Shown here: piece after piece, positions 1 through 9,270 of the stretch
Position numbering within the stretch: position 1 is the stretch's first letter
Layout: every line of letters begins with the position of its first letter
Assembly: GCF_028279465.1 (NCBI RefSeq)
Contig: NZ_JANQNS010000015.1
Location: 682,001 to 746,000, forward strand
DNA: 64,000 nt
Direction of reading: 5' to 3'
Source: Parasphingopyxis sp.
GTDB taxonomy: Bacteria > Pseudomonadota > Alphaproteobacteria > Sphingomonadales > Sphingomonadaceae
Translations under genes and position numbers: made by a program
The notes under the pieces: generated by a model
What the model saw: the letters and a program-made list of their open reading frames with translations, nothing else
Database searches by the model: none
Told to the model about the DNA's origin: nothing

Positions 1-643
1 CGGCATTGAGCGCCGCGATATTCGCTTCGGCGATCTCCGGTTTTTTCGCGAATTTCGCGTTGAGCCAGTCGATAATCGGCTTGCGCTTGCGATCGAACAT
101 CCAGAGCGTGAGCCCAAGCGTCCACATATTCTTGCAGCGCAAAGCTTCCTTGTTGCCGAGGCCGAAGGGCTTCACCGCTTCCAGCGTCATCTCGGTCATG
201 TCGAGCGACAGTAATTGCCATTTGGCGAGCGAACCGTCTTCGAGCGGATTTTCGATATAGCCGGCCTTGGAGAGATTGCGCTCGCCGAACGCACCGCTGT
301 CGGCGATGATCAACCCGCCATTGCGCAAATCGTCGACATTGGTTTTCAATGCCGCCGGGTTCATCGCGACGAGCACATCCGGTTCGTCGCCCGCAGTGCG
401 GATCGCGCGGCTCCCGAAATGAATCTGGAAGGCCGACACGCCGAACAGCGTACCCTGCGGCGCGCGGATTTCGGCCGGAAAATCCGGGAAGGTCGCCAGA
501 TCATTGCCCGCGAGCGCCGTTGAAAGCGTAAACTGCCCGCCGGTCAACTGCATACCGTCGCCGCTATCGCCGGCGAATCGGACGACGACCGATGCCGCGT
601 CTTCGGGAGAATTGTCTTTAATAGTCTCTGCCGCGCTGGCCAT
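1..643 (-). CDS. 2-oxoacid:acceptor oxidoreductase subunit alpha (partial, N-terminal part)
   Basis: The gene runs off the left edge, so only about 214 N-terminal codons are visible and no stop is present. Translation from the ATG at 643 gives a start MASAAETIKD followed by VVRFAGDSGDGMQLTGGQF and later FPAEIRAPQGTLFGVSAFQ. These match the N-terminal gamma domain of KorA-type 2-oxoglutarate (or related 2-oxoacid):ferredoxin oxidoreductases, which decarboxylate 2-oxoacids to acyl-CoA and reduce ferredoxin. In this family the gamma and alpha domains are fused in one chain, and a beta subunit (KorB) normally follows directly; it would lie outside the window. The gene is 80 bp downstream of the deacetylase gene on the same strand. 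Which 2-oxoacid is used cannot be told from this fragment. Confidence 0.9.
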   Translation of the reverse strand, partial: MASAAETIKDNSPEDAASVVVRFAGDSGDGMQLTGGQFTLSTALAGNDLATFPDFPAEIRAPQGTLFGVSAFQIHFGSRAIRTAGDEPDVLVAMNPAALKTNVDDLRNGGLIIADSGAFGERNLSKAGYIENPLEDGSLAKWQLLSLDMTEMTLEAVKPFGLGNKEALRCKNMWTLGLTLWMFDRKRKPIIDWLNAKFAKKPEIAEANIAALNA

Positions 644-723
644 TATCTCACCCAATATGTTCCATTAATTTGCACCTATGCACAGCTAGGCCGCCGAACA
701 AAATAGAAAAACTCACAAGCCGG

Positions 724-1641
724 TCAGCCATGCTTTTGCGCTTCATGGGCCAGCGAGAGGATCGTCCGCGCGTGGCGCGCAGCGACCGTGCCATGATCGT
801 CCCCATATCCGCCGCCCAATACGCTGGCGAGCGGCACGCCGCGCCGCCGCGCTTCGCGCATCACAAGCCGTTCGCGGGCTTCGAGTCCGGCGTCGCTGAG
901 CGCCAGCCTCCCGAGCCGGTCGTCGCGATGCGGATCGACGCCGGCCTGATAGAGGATGATATCGGGCGCGAACTGATCAAGCGCAGCGCGGAGATTGCTT
1001 TCCAGCGTATCAAGATAGCCGGCATCCGCCAGCCCGTCGGGCAAGCCTATGTCGAGCGAAGAGCGCGCCTTGCGCACCGGGAAATTCTTTTCCGCATGCA
1101 GGGAAAGCGTGAACATTTCCGGCTGTCCGGCGAGCAAGACGGCCGTGCCGTCCCCCTGATGGACATCGCAGTCGAGCACCAGCACGCGCCGTGCCCGGCC
1201 TTCGGCCACGAGCCGGTTCGCCGCGACGGCGAGATCGTTGAGCACGCAATAACCGGCCCCGGTATCGGGCAGCGCATGATGGCTGCCCCCTGCCCCGTTC
1301 GCCGCAAAGCCGTGTTCCAGCGCCAGCAGCGCCGCGAGCCATGTGCCACCCTGCGCCAGCAAGGAACGTTCGCGGATATCAGGCGTTACTGCGAAACCGA
1401 TCCGTCGTTCCTTCGCCTTCGGCACGGTTGCCATCATGACCTCATCGACATAGTCATGGTCATGTACGTCTTCGATCCACTCGCGCGGCATCGGATTCGG
1501 CGCATGGATCGTCATTGCGGACCCGCTCGTTTCGAGCGCCTCGCGGACCAGACCATATTTGTTGAAGCGAAATGCGCTGCCCCTGGGCGCCGGCGCGACA
1601 TAGCTGGAATGATGGACGAAATGCAGCATCGCGCAAAGCAT
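724..1641 (-). CDS. histone deacetylase family protein, HDAC11/class IV-like
   Basis: A 305-residue zinc-dependent deacetylase of the arginase/deacetylase fold. Counting from the ATG at 1641, the paired catalytic histidines are at 121-122 (SHHALPDTGAGYC), the zinc ligands are Asp159 and His161 (DCDVHQGDGT) and Asp236 (YQAGVDPHRDD), and a late LGGGYGDD supplies the active-site Tyr. The LHAEKNFPVRK and LDIGLPDG segments are typical of the HDAC11-like bacterial group, not the AcuC or polyamine groups. The open frame extends to 2040, but that part lies inside the divergent MATE gene. Starts at 1641 and 1629 fit better, although neither has a clear Shine-Dalgarno. The substrate is unknown; this group includes lysine deacetylases and defatty-acylases. 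Confidence 0.85.
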   Translation of the reverse strand: MLCAMLHFVHHSSYVAPAPRGSAFRFNKYGLVREALETSGSAMTIHAPNPMPREWIEDVHDHDYVDEVMMATVPKAKERRIGFAVTPDIRERSLLAQGGTWLAALLALEHGFAANGAGGSHHALPDTGAGYCVLNDLAVAANRLVAEGRARRVLVLDCDVHQGDGTAVLLAGQPEMFTLSLHAEKNFPVRKARSSLDIGLPDGLADAGYLDTLESNLRAALDQFAPDIILYQAGVDPHRDDRLGRLALSDAGLEARERLVMREARRRGVPLASVLGGGYGDDHGTVAARHARTILSLAHEAQKHG

Positions 1642-1666
1642 ATAGGCGCTGCGGATGCGGGAGACT

Positions 1667-3043
1667 ATGACCCAGCCAATGCCGCAGCGCCTTGCCTCGC
1701 ACGATCCGCGCGCGATCTGGTCGATCGCGCTCCCCGCGATGGCGACCAATGTCGCGACCGCACTTATCGGAATCGCCGATATCTGGATCATCGGCCAGCT
1801 CGGCCAGGCGACGGCGCAAGGCGCGGTGGAGCTCGGCGCGCGGCTCGTCATCAGCTTGCTCGTCCTCTTCAATTTCCTGAAAACGGCGACTACCGGGCTG
1901 ACCGCCCAGGCCGTCGGCCAGCAAAACGAAACGGAGAAGATCGCCGCCCTGCTGCGCGCCTCGGTAATCGCGCTGGCGATCGGCGCGTTGCTGCTACTCA
2001 CCAAGCCCCTGATCGTGCCGCTCGGCCTCGATTTTCTCAAGGCCGGCCCGGATGTGTGCGCCGATGCGCAGCTTTACATCGATATCCGTTTTTGGGCCGC
2101 ACCGGCCTGGCTGCTGAACGCGGCGCTGATCGGCTGGCTGATCGGGCTGCGCCGCATGCGGACAGTGCTGGCGATCGAGGTCGCGGCGAATGTCGTCAAT
2201 GTAGGGCTCGGCGTGCTGTTCGTGCTCGTCTGGGATTGGGGCGTTGCCGGAATCGCCTATGCGAGCCTGATCGTCGAATCCGGAAAATGCGGGCTGCTCG
2301 TTCTCGCTATCCTGCCAAGCGCGAAACTCGCCGAGTTGAAGACGGCGGCGGGTCATACCGACTTGTGGGATACGAGCCGCATGGGCGCCCTGTTCCGTGT
2401 CAATCGCGACCTGTTCTTGCGAACGCTCCTGCTAACCATCGCCATCATGCTGGTGACGCGGCAAGGCGCGTTGCAGGGCACCGATATCCTCGCGGCCAAT
2501 GCGATCCTCTTCCAGATGTTCATGCTGACGGCGCTGTTGCTCGATGGCTTCGAGAATGCCGCGCAAGTGCTGTGCGGCGAAACCATCGGCGCGAAGGATC
2601 GCGAGGGATTCGACCTGACCGTCCGCCGCATCATGCTGCGCGGGATCGGCACAGCGCTGATCCTGACGGGCGTCTTCGCCCTCGTCTCCGGCCCGATCGT
2701 CGCCAGCTTTTCGACCGATCCGCAGGTCGTCGCAACCGTGCTGCGTTACGATATCTGGCTTCTCGCCCTGCCGCTCGCCGGTGTTGCCTCCTTCGTCATG
2801 GACGGCGTGTTCGTCGGGGCGACATGGACGCGGGCGATGCTGGCGACGATGGCGGTCGCGTTTCTCGCTTATGGCCTGATGCTGTGGCTCACGGCGCCAC
2901 TCGGTAATCACGGACTGTGGCTGAGTTTCACGGTATTTCTGATCATCCGCGCGGCCGGCCAGTTTGCGCTGACGCCGCGACTTGCCGCGCGCACCTTTGC
3001 GCCTATACATACGAGCAAAACGAACCCGCAATCCGGAGAGTGA
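1667..3043 (+). CDS. MATE family efflux transporter (DinF-like)
   Basis: A 458-residue hydrophobic protein with about 12 predicted membrane helices in two similar halves, as in MATE cation/drug antiporters. The N-terminal half contains PAMATNVATALIGIADIWIIGQLG and TGLTAQAVGQ, characteristic of the DinF/NorM fold, and the second half restarts near residue 240 with LFLRTLLLTIAIML. It would export organic cations or drugs across the inner membrane using H+ or Na+. An ATG at 1655 is in frame, but the one at 1667 is preceded by GCGGGAG at a usual distance. The gene diverges from the deacetylase with only about 25 bp between starts. The substrate cannot be predicted. Confidence 0.88.
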   Translation: MTQPMPQRLASHDPRAIWSIALPAMATNVATALIGIADIWIIGQLGQATAQGAVELGARLVISLLVLFNFLKTATTGLTAQAVGQQNETEKIAALLRASVIALAIGALLLLTKPLIVPLGLDFLKAGPDVCADAQLYIDIRFWAAPAWLLNAALIGWLIGLRRMRTVLAIEVAANVVNVGLGVLFVLVWDWGVAGIAYASLIVESGKCGLLVLAILPSAKLAELKTAAGHTDLWDTSRMGALFRVNRDLFLRTLLLTIAIMLVTRQGALQGTDILAANAILFQMFMLTALLLDGFENAAQVLCGETIGAKDREGFDLTVRRIMLRGIGTALILTGVFALVSGPIVASFSTDPQVVATVLRYDIWLLALPLAGVASFVMDGVFVGATWTRAMLATMAVAFLAYGLMLWLTAPLGNHGLWLSFTVFLIIRAAGQFALTPRLAARTFAPIHTSKTNPQSGE

Positions 3044-3046
3044 ATA

Positions 3047-4033
3047 ATGTCCCAAGCGACGCCCTATGTCCGCCCCGATGTGCAGATGATGCTCGATCTT
3101 CTCTCCGCCCAGGAAGGCCCCAAGGCGCATGAGTCCGATCCGGCAACCGCGCGAGCGATGATGGACATGATCTTCACCATGGCCGAGCGGCCTTGCGGTG
3201 ATCTTGCGGTAAAGCGGGACTTCGCGCTCCCCGGCCCGGCCGGCGATATTCCCGCACGGCTCTACGACACCCGTGAGAATCGCGAGCCCGGCCCGGTCGT
3301 CGTCTTCTTCCATGGCGGCGGTTTCGTGATCGGCAATATCGAAACGCATGACGGTCTATGCGGCGAAACCGCCTCGACGCTCGATCTGCCCGTCGTTTCG
3401 GTCGATTACCGGCTCGCCCCGGAAAACCCTTTCCCCGCCGCGCCCGAAGACTGCATCGCAGCAGCGCGCTGGATAGCAAGCAGCCCGACCGAACTGGGCT
3501 TGCAGGTGACTGGCCTTATCCCGTCGGGTGACAGCGCGGGTGGCAATCTCGCCGCCGTGACGTCACTGGCGCTGCGCGACGAACCGGCGGATGTGCCCGT
3601 CATCGCCCAATGGCTGATCTATCCCGCGACCGATATGAGCGCAGACGGCGGATCGATGCAGGATTTCGCCGAGGGTTTTCTTCTGGAATCCGCGACGATG
3701 GAATGGTTCGGCAACCATTATGCCGGCGACGAAACCGACTGGCGGCTCAATCCGGTGCTCAAGGATACCACTGGACTGCCGCCGACTGTGCTGGTCACGG
3801 CCGGGCTCGATCCGCTGCGCGATCAGGGCCGCGAATATGCGGGCAAGCTGATCGCGGGCGGCGTGCATACCGTTTATCGCGAGGCCGGCGGCAATATTCA
3901 CGGTTTCGCGAACCTGCGGAAAATCATCCCCTCTGCACATGACGATGTCGTGGCCTGTCTCGAGGCGCTCAAGCTGATCCTGGCCGAAATCGAAGAAGAC
4001 GCCGCGCCGGAACAGGCCGCCGCTGCCGAATGA
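3047..4033 (+). CDS. alpha/beta hydrolase, hormone-sensitive-lipase-like esterase
   Basis: A 328-residue cytoplasmic esterase of the HSL family (family IV). The oxyanion-hole motif HGGGF is at 89-93, the nucleophile elbow GDSAGG has Ser163, Asp255 sits in TAGLDPLRD and His285 in NIHGFAN, completing the triad. DYRLAPENPFPAAPED between the first two motifs is the usual family signature. It should hydrolyse short-chain acyl esters; the natural substrate is unknown. It starts 3 bp after the MATE stop and its stop overlaps the rppH start (ATGA), so the three genes are probably co-transcribed. The C-terminus is a short Glu/Ala-rich tail. Confidence 0.9.
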   Translation: MSQATPYVRPDVQMMLDLLSAQEGPKAHESDPATARAMMDMIFTMAERPCGDLAVKRDFALPGPAGDIPARLYDTRENREPGPVVVFFHGGGFVIGNIETHDGLCGETASTLDLPVVSVDYRLAPENPFPAAPEDCIAAARWIASSPTELGLQVTGLIPSGDSAGGNLAAVTSLALRDEPADVPVIAQWLIYPATDMSADGGSMQDFAEGFLLESATMEWFGNHYAGDETDWRLNPVLKDTTGLPPTVLVTAGLDPLRDQGREYAGKLIAGGVHTVYREAGGNIHGFANLRKIIPSAHDDVVACLEALKLILAEIEEDAAPEQAAAAE

Positions 4034-4506
4034 CCAAAAGCGCAGATTTGCCCTACCGGCCTTGCGCCGGCGTGATGCTGCTCAACCATAGCCGGCAGGT
4101 CTTTGTCGGCCAGCGGATGGATTCGAGCAGCGAGGCCTGGCAGATGCCGCAAGGCGGTATCGACAAGGACGAGGATGCGGAATCCGCAGCATTCCGCGAA
4201 CTTGAGGAGGAAACGGGCATCGCCCCGGCCAAGACGTCACTGATCGCCCGGGCCTCGCGCGAGCTGCAATATGACTTGCCGGACGAACTGATCGGCAAGA
4301 TCTGGAAGGGCAGATATCGCGGCCAGCGGCAAAGCTGGTTCCTCGCACGGTTCGAAGGCGCGGACAGCGACGTCAATATCGAGACCGACCATCAGGAATT
4401 CCGCGCCTGGAAATGGGCTGATCCATTGGAACTGCCAAGGATGATTGTGCCCTTCAAAAAGCGACTTTACAAACAGCTTCTCGCAGAATTTTCAGACTAT
4501 CTCTGA
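4030..4506 (+). CDS. rppH: RNA pyrophosphohydrolase (Nudix)
   Basis: A 158-residue Nudix hydrolase. The Nudix box runs from Gly42 to Ile64, with Glu48 and the REL-E-E core at 56-61, matching GX5EX7REUXEEXGU. Length, the YRPCAGVMLLN start and the tail (KWADPLELPRMIVPFKK) match RppH/NudH, which removes pyrophosphate from 5'-triphosphate mRNA to trigger RNase E decay; in alphaproteobacteria the same family is also described as a dinucleoside polyphosphate hydrolase. The start codon overlaps the esterase stop as ATGA, implying translational coupling. The gene converges on glcB with about 40 bp between stops. Confidence 0.93.
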   Translation: MTKSADLPYRPCAGVMLLNHSRQVFVGQRMDSSSEAWQMPQGGIDKDEDAESAAFRELEEETGIAPAKTSLIARASRELQYDLPDELIGKIWKGRYRGQRQSWFLARFEGADSDVNIETDHQEFRAWKWADPLELPRMIVPFKKRLYKQLLAEFSDYL

Positions 4507-4545
4507 GATTACGCCCGCGACGCTCCTCCCGCGGTCGGCGACGAA

Positions 4546-6642
4546 TCAGTTGTCCTTCACTTTCCGTCGATAAGCGTGGAGCAGCGGCTCGGTATAGCCG
4601 CTCGGCTGTTCAGCGCCCCTGAAGACGAGATCGCGGGCTGCCTGATAGGCCGCGCCGTCTTTATTGTCGGCCATCGGCACATAGGCTGGATCGCTTGCAT
4701 TCTGTGCATCGACCTTCGCCGCCATTCGTTCGAGCGCCGCATCGGCTTCCTCCGCGCTGCACACGCCATGGTGCAGCCAGTTGGCCATATGCTGCGAGCT
4801 GATGCGGAGCGTCGCGCGGTCTTCCATAAGGCCGACGTCATGAATGTCCGGCACCTTCGAACAGCCGACGCCCTGGTCGATCCAGCGCACGACATAACCG
4901 AGTATGCCCTGTGCATTATTGTCGAGCTCCTCACGGATTTCCTCCGGCGACCAGTTGGTGCCATCGGCCAGCGGAATGGTGAGGAGCTTTTCCAGCGCCG
5001 GAATCGGTTCGTCCGCCAGTTCTTTCTGCCGCGCGAAAACATCTACCCGATGGTAGTGAAGCGCATGCAGCGTCGCACCGGTCGGGCTTGGTACCCAGGC
5101 GCAGTTAGCGCCGCTTTGCGGATGGCCGATCTTGGCCTCCGTCATGTCCGCCATCAGATCGGGCGCAGGCCACATACCCTTGCCGATCTGCGCCTTGCCG
5201 GAAAAACCGGCCGCGAGCCCGATCCGCACATTGCGATCCTCATAGGCCTGCAGCCACTCCGCCTCCTTGATCGCCGCTTTGCGCATCATCGCGCCTGCCC
5301 GCATCGAGGTGTGAATCTCATCGCCCGTACGGTCGAGAAAACCGGTGTTGATGAAGACGATCCGGTCTTTGACGGCATGGATGCAGGCCGCGAGATTGGC
5401 CGATGTCCGCCGTTCCTCGTCCATCACGCCGACCTTGATCGTGTGGCGATCCAGCCCAAGCATATCTTCGATCGCATCGAACAGCCGGTTGGTGGACGCG
5501 CATTCTTCCGGCCCGTGCATCTTGGGTTTCACGATATAGACAGAACCCGCTCGGCTGTTTCGGTACTTCCCGAGACTCTTGAGGTCGTACATCGCGATCA
5601 GGCTGGTCATGATACCGTCGAGAATGCCCTCCGGCGCCTCTTCTCCATCCGGCAGCAGCACCGCCGGATTGGTCATCAGATGTCCGACATTGCGGACGAA
5701 CAGCAGGCTGCGCCCGGGCAGCGAAAACGCCGCCCCGTCCATGCCCGTATAGTCGCGGTCGGCACTGAGCGCGCGCGTCATCGTCTTGCCACCCTTCTCG
5801 AAAGACGCTTCGAGATCACCGCGCATCAGGCCGAGCCAATGGCGATAGGCGAGCACCTTGTCCTCGGCATCGACGGCCGCGACCGAATCCTCGAGATCGA
5901 CAATAGTCGTGAGCGCGGCCTCGACGATCACATCAGCGATTCCCGCCATGTCCGTCTTCCCGATGGGATGATCTCGGTCGATCACGACTTCGATGTGCAA
6001 TCCATTGTGCCGGAACAGCATGGATTTGCCATTCCTGCCGATTAGCTGGCCGGGATCGGTCAGCTCAGGCGTTCCGCCTTCGAAATCTCTCCAGCTGCCA
6101 TCGGCGAGCGGCAGGAATTCGTCGAGCAGATCGCGCGCGGCAGCGATCACCTGCGCGCCGCGCTCTTCGTCATAGCCGCCCGGTTTCGGGCTGCCCGGCA
6201 GCACGTCCGTACCATAGAGCGCGTCGTACAAGCTGCCCCAGCGCGCATTAGCGGCATTGAGCAGGAACCGATCGTTGAGGACCGGTACGACAAGCTGCGG
6301 ACCCGCGATGCGCGCGACTTCGTCGTCGACATTTTCGGTGCCGATGCTGAATGTCTCGGGCTCCGGGACAAGATAGCCAATCTCGCTCAGAAACGCTTGA
6401 TATTCGCCTTGGTCGATCGGCTGGCCCTTGCGCGCCTCGTGCCACGCGTCGATCTGCGACTGCAATTCTTCGCGCTTTGCGAGCAAGGCGCGGTTTTCCG
6501 GCGTGAAATCGCGATAGATGTCCGCCACGCCCTGCCAAAAAGCATCGGGCGCTATACCGAGACCGTCCAGCGCTTCGGTTTCGACGAATTCCGCAAGACT
6601 TGCAGCTACGCGCAGCCCCGCGCGATCGACATAATCAGACAT
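4546..6642 (-). CDS. glcB: malate synthase G
   Basis: A 698-residue isoform G malate synthase, which condenses glyoxylate with acetyl-CoA to malate in the glyoxylate bypass or glycolate use. Diagnostic segments are [13 protein letters not shown], the [21 protein letters not shown] block carrying the catalytic Arg, [48 protein letters not shown], and the late [19 protein letters not shown] with the catalytic Asp. Length agrees with the family (about 720). The ATG at 6642 has GGGAG 6 nt upstream. No isocitrate lyase or glycolate oxidase gene is nearby, so it appears to be a stand-alone transcription unit. Confidence 0.97.
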   Translation of the reverse strand: MSDYVDRAGLRVAASLAEFVETEALDGLGIAPDAFWQGVADIYRDFTPENRALLAKREELQSQIDAWHEARKGQPIDQGEYQAFLSEIGYLVPEPETFSIGTENVDDEVARIAGPQLVVPVLNDRFLLNAANARWGSLYDALYGTDVLPGSPKPGGYDEERGAQVIAAARDLLDEFLPLADGSWRDFEGGTPELTDPGQLIGRNGKSMLFRHNGLHIEVVIDRDHPIGKTDMAGIADVIVEAALTTIVDLEDSVAAVDAEDKVLAYRHWLGLMRGDLEASFEKGGKTMTRALSADRDYTGMDGAAFSLPGRSLLFVRNVGHLMTNPAVLLPDGEEAPEGILDGIMTSLIAMYDLKSLGKYRNSRAGSVYIVKPKMHGPEECASTNRLFDAIEDMLGLDRHTIKVGVMDEERRTSANLAACIHAVKDRIVFINTGFLDRTGDEIHTSMRAGAMMRKAAIKEAEWLQAYEDRNVRIGLAAGFSGKAQIGKGMWPAPDLMADMTEAKIGHPQSGANCAWVPSPTGATLHALHYHRVDVFARQKELADEPIPALEKLLTIPLADGTNWSPEEIREELDNNAQGILGYVVRWIDQGVGCSKVPDIHDVGLMEDRATLRISSQHMANWLHHGVCSAEEADAALERMAAKVDAQNASDPAYVPMADNKDGAAYQAARDLVFRGAEQPSGYTEPLLHAYRRKVKDN

Positions 6643-6713
6643 GTGTACTCCCGGCTTACGGATGCGATCCGCGGGTTTCGATCATCAACATAGAGGGAGG
6701 AGAAGGACGCGCT

Positions 6714-6872
6714 ATGCCGTACCCGAATTGGGGATGCAAGGCGGTGACGCAGGCCGCATCTCGGGCTAAGGCGGTCGCGATGATAGAGATCACGATTGCC
6801 GATAGCCTGCCGGAACGGGCGCAGCTTTCGGCACTCATTCTGATCCGGCTCACCGATGGGGGAAAATTATGA
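6714..6872 (+). CDS. possible 52-codon leader ORF overlapping astA
   Basis: A short open frame starting MPYPNWGCKAV and ending LTDGGKL. It is preceded by a purine-rich GGGAGGAGAAGG about 11 nt before its ATG, and its TGA overlaps the astA ATG (ATGA at 6869-6872). Codon third positions are fairly GC-rich, but the peptide resembles nothing I know. It could be a coupled leader peptide, a small protein or chance. It is reported mainly because it occupies most of the 226-bp gap upstream of astA. Confidence 0.25.
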   Translation: MPYPNWGCKAVTQAASRAKAVAMIEITIADSLPERAQLSALILIRLTDGGKL

Positions 6873-7885
6873 GTTTCGTTGTCCGCGCCGCGCGCCGCGA
6901 CGATGTCGACCAGCTCTACGAAATGGCCAAACTGACCGGGGGCGGATTCACCAACCTGCCGCCCGATCGCGGCGCACTGAACGAAAAACTCGCCCGGTCC
7001 GAAGAGGCGTTCGCGAAAACCGAGGGCGAGTCCGCGAACGACCTGTTTCTGCTCGCGCTCGAAAACGTCAATACCGGCCATGTGCGCGGTACAGCGCAGA
7101 TATTCGCGGCGGTCGGCAAACGCTGGCCCTTCTACAGCTATCGCATCACCACCTATACGCAGCGCAGCAAAGAGCTGGATCGCACTTTCAGTTCCAAAAT
7201 CCTGTCGCTGACAACGGATTATGAAGGCGCGTCCGAAGTCGGCGGCCTGTTTCTCCATCCCAATGAGCGCGCGGGAGGCCTCGGCAAATTGCTCGCCCGC
7301 AGCCGCTATCTGTTCATCGCAGACCATCGCGAACGGTTCGGCGATAAGCTGGTCGCCGAACTGCGCGGCGTGATCGATGAAGCCGGCGGATCGGCATTCT
7401 GGGATGCGCTGGCCGGCAAGTTTTTCGGCATGTCTTTCCAAGAAGCCGACGAGTTCAACGCGCGCAACGGCAACCAGTTCATCGCAGACCTGATGCCGAA
7501 ACACCCGATCTATCTGAACATGCTCCCGGAAAGCGCGCGCTCAGTCATCGGCAAGCCGCACCCGTCGGGCCGCGCCGCGATGCGGATGCTCGAAAGCGAG
7601 GGTTTCCGCTTTAATGACTATGTCGATATTTTCGACGGCGGGCCGACGATGGAAGCTGATATCGACAATGTGAAATCCGTATCGGAATCCCGGACAGGTA
7701 CGATCGTCAATATCGAGGGGGAAGAGGGCAGCCGGTCGCTCGCTGCGACCGGGAAGCTCGAATCCTTCCGCTGCTGCTATGCGAATATCGGCATGCTCGG
7801 CGACGCGGAGGTCGAAATCGATTCGCAGGCAGCGGATATCCTGCAGGCCGAAACCGGCACCCCGGTCCGCTACGTCACCCGTTAA
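6869..7885 (+). CDS. astA: arginine N-succinyltransferase
   Basis: A 338-residue AstA, first enzyme of the ammonia-producing arginine succinyltransferase pathway: L-arginine plus succinyl-CoA gives N2-succinylarginine. The N-terminus FVVRAARRDDVDQLYEMAKLTGGGFTNLP and the central GASEVGGLFLHPNERAGGLGKLLARSRYLF segment (acyl-CoA binding, GNAT-like) are characteristic, as are FWDALAGKFFGMSFQEADE and PIYLNMLPE. The length is close to the usual 340. GGGGGAAAA precedes the ATG. astB follows after 14 bp. astC, astD and astE are not in the window, so the pathway must be completed elsewhere. Confidence 0.96.
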   Translation: MSFVVRAARRDDVDQLYEMAKLTGGGFTNLPPDRGALNEKLARSEEAFAKTEGESANDLFLLALENVNTGHVRGTAQIFAAVGKRWPFYSYRITTYTQRSKELDRTFSSKILSLTTDYEGASEVGGLFLHPNERAGGLGKLLARSRYLFIADHRERFGDKLVAELRGVIDEAGGSAFWDALAGKFFGMSFQEADEFNARNGNQFIADLMPKHPIYLNMLPESARSVIGKPHPSGRAAMRMLESEGFRFNDYVDIFDGGPTMEADIDNVKSVSESRTGTIVNIEGEEGSRSLAATGKLESFRCCYANIGMLGDAEVEIDSQAADILQAETGTPVRYVTR

Positions 7886-7899
7886 GAGGAGAGCGCGAC

Positions 7900-9177
7900 A
7901 TGTCTCTCGTCGAGATCAATTTTGACGGCATTGTCGGCCCGTCGCACAATTATACCGGGCTCAGCCTCGGCAACCTCGCCTCGGCGAAGAATGCCGGGAA
8001 AATCTCCCAGCCCCGCGCGGCTGCGCTGCAGGGCATCGAGAAGATGCGCGCTAATATCCGGCTTGGATTGGTGCAGGGTGCGTTTCTGCCGCAGCGGCGG
8101 CCGGACGAAGCGTGGCTGAAATCGCTTGGAACAGATACCGCGCATGCCGGTCCCGCCTTGCTCGCCAACGCCATGTCAGCCTCCTCGATGTGGACGGCCA
8201 ACGCCGCGACTGTTTCACCTGCACCCGATACGGCGGATGGCCGCTGCCACCTGACGCCGGCCAATCTCGTGACCATGCCCCATCGCAGTCATGAATGGCC
8301 GGAAACGCTGGCGCAGCTCCGCCTGGCGTTTGCGGATGCTGCCCACTTCGCCGTACATGATCCCGTCCCGCCGCCGTTTGGCGACGAGGGGGCGGCCAAC
8401 TTCATGCGCCTCACCGCTGCGCATGGCGAACCGGGCATCGAGATATTCGTCTATGGCGAAAGCGGCGGCCCCTTCCCCGCCCGCCAACATGTCGAGGCGT
8501 CCAAAGCCGTCGCGCGCAAACATGGTCTCGATCCCGAACGCACGATATTTGTCGAACAATCGACCAGAGCCATCGCTGCCGGCGCATTCCACAATGACGT
8601 GGTGGCCGTCGCGAACGAAAATGTGCTCTTCTGCCACGAACAAGCATTTGCCGATCGCGACGGATTCTTCGCCGAACTGCAGGCGAAGATGCCCGATGTC
8701 GTTATCGTGGAGGTGCCGGCAAGCAAGGTATCGCTCGATGAGGCTATCAAAACCTATCTATTCAACGCGCAGCTCGTCACCCTGCCCGAGGATGGCTCTT
8801 CGGCAGAGTTCAGGACAGGCATGGCGTTGATCCTGCCGACGGAATCGCGGGACAGCGAAACGGTCTGGCCATGGCTCGAAAAAATGGTCGCGGGTAACGG
8901 ACCGATCCGTAAACTCATCCCCGTAGACGTCCGCCAGTCGATGGCTAATGGCGGCGGGCCGGCTTGTCTGCGCCTGCGCGTGCTGGCCGATCCGGCAACG
9001 ATCGATACCCGCTTCCTGATGGACGAGGCGAAGCTCGATACGATCCGCGATGTCGTCGCGACCGGCTGGCCCGAGAGCATCGATGCGGACCATCTCGACG
9101 ATGCCGATCTCCATCTCCGAATCGCGGCGGCACGAAGCGCGCTGTACGAAGCGCTCGATCTCACCGAACTGATCTGA
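7900..9177 (+). CDS. astB: N-succinylarginine dihydrolase
   Basis: A 425-residue AstB of the amidinotransferase/dihydrolase pentein fold. It hydrolyses N2-succinylarginine to N2-succinylornithine, two NH3 and CO2. The nucleophile Cys356 is in ANGGGPACLRLRV, a histidine is in AGAFHNDVVAVAN (His231), and the N-terminal EINFDGIVGPSHNYTGLS is a strong signature. AAGAGGAGAG lies just before the ATG. It forms an operon with astA. Nothing unusual was seen. Confidence 0.97.
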   Translation: MSLVEINFDGIVGPSHNYTGLSLGNLASAKNAGKISQPRAAALQGIEKMRANIRLGLVQGAFLPQRRPDEAWLKSLGTDTAHAGPALLANAMSASSMWTANAATVSPAPDTADGRCHLTPANLVTMPHRSHEWPETLAQLRLAFADAAHFAVHDPVPPPFGDEGAANFMRLTAAHGEPGIEIFVYGESGGPFPARQHVEASKAVARKHGLDPERTIFVEQSTRAIAAGAFHNDVVAVANENVLFCHEQAFADRDGFFAELQAKMPDVVIVEVPASKVSLDEAIKTYLFNAQLVTLPEDGSSAEFRTGMALILPTESRDSETVWPWLEKMVAGNGPIRKLIPVDVRQSMANGGGPACLRLRVLADPATIDTRFLMDEAKLDTIRDVVATGWPESIDADHLDDADLHLRIAAARSALYEALDLTELI

Positions 9178-9242
9178 CCCCCTGTCGGATTAACTTACAG
9201 TTTACCATATCCGTCAACGCGCGAACCGCAGTTTTCCGCGAT

Positions 9243-9258
9243 TGGCACGGGTTTTGCT
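9243..9258 (+). promoter_or_regulatory. sigma-54-like -24/-12 motif upstream of a small membrane protein gene
   Basis: TGGCAC (9243-9248), five bases, then TTGCT (9254-9258) matches the RpoN consensus TGGCAC-N5-TTGCW exactly. Transcription would then start near 9268-9269, only a few bases before the ATG at 9271, which would make the mRNA nearly leaderless. No activator gene or upstream enhancer site was recognised, so a chance match is possible. Confidence 0.3.
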
Positions 9259-9270
9259 TAACTATTATGC

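Noticed and set aside
670-2907. 745-codon plus-strand open frame across the deacetylase and MATE genes
   Set aside because: Arg/Ala/Pro-rich low-information translation, antisense to a clear deacetylase and out of frame with MATE; a high-GC shadow.
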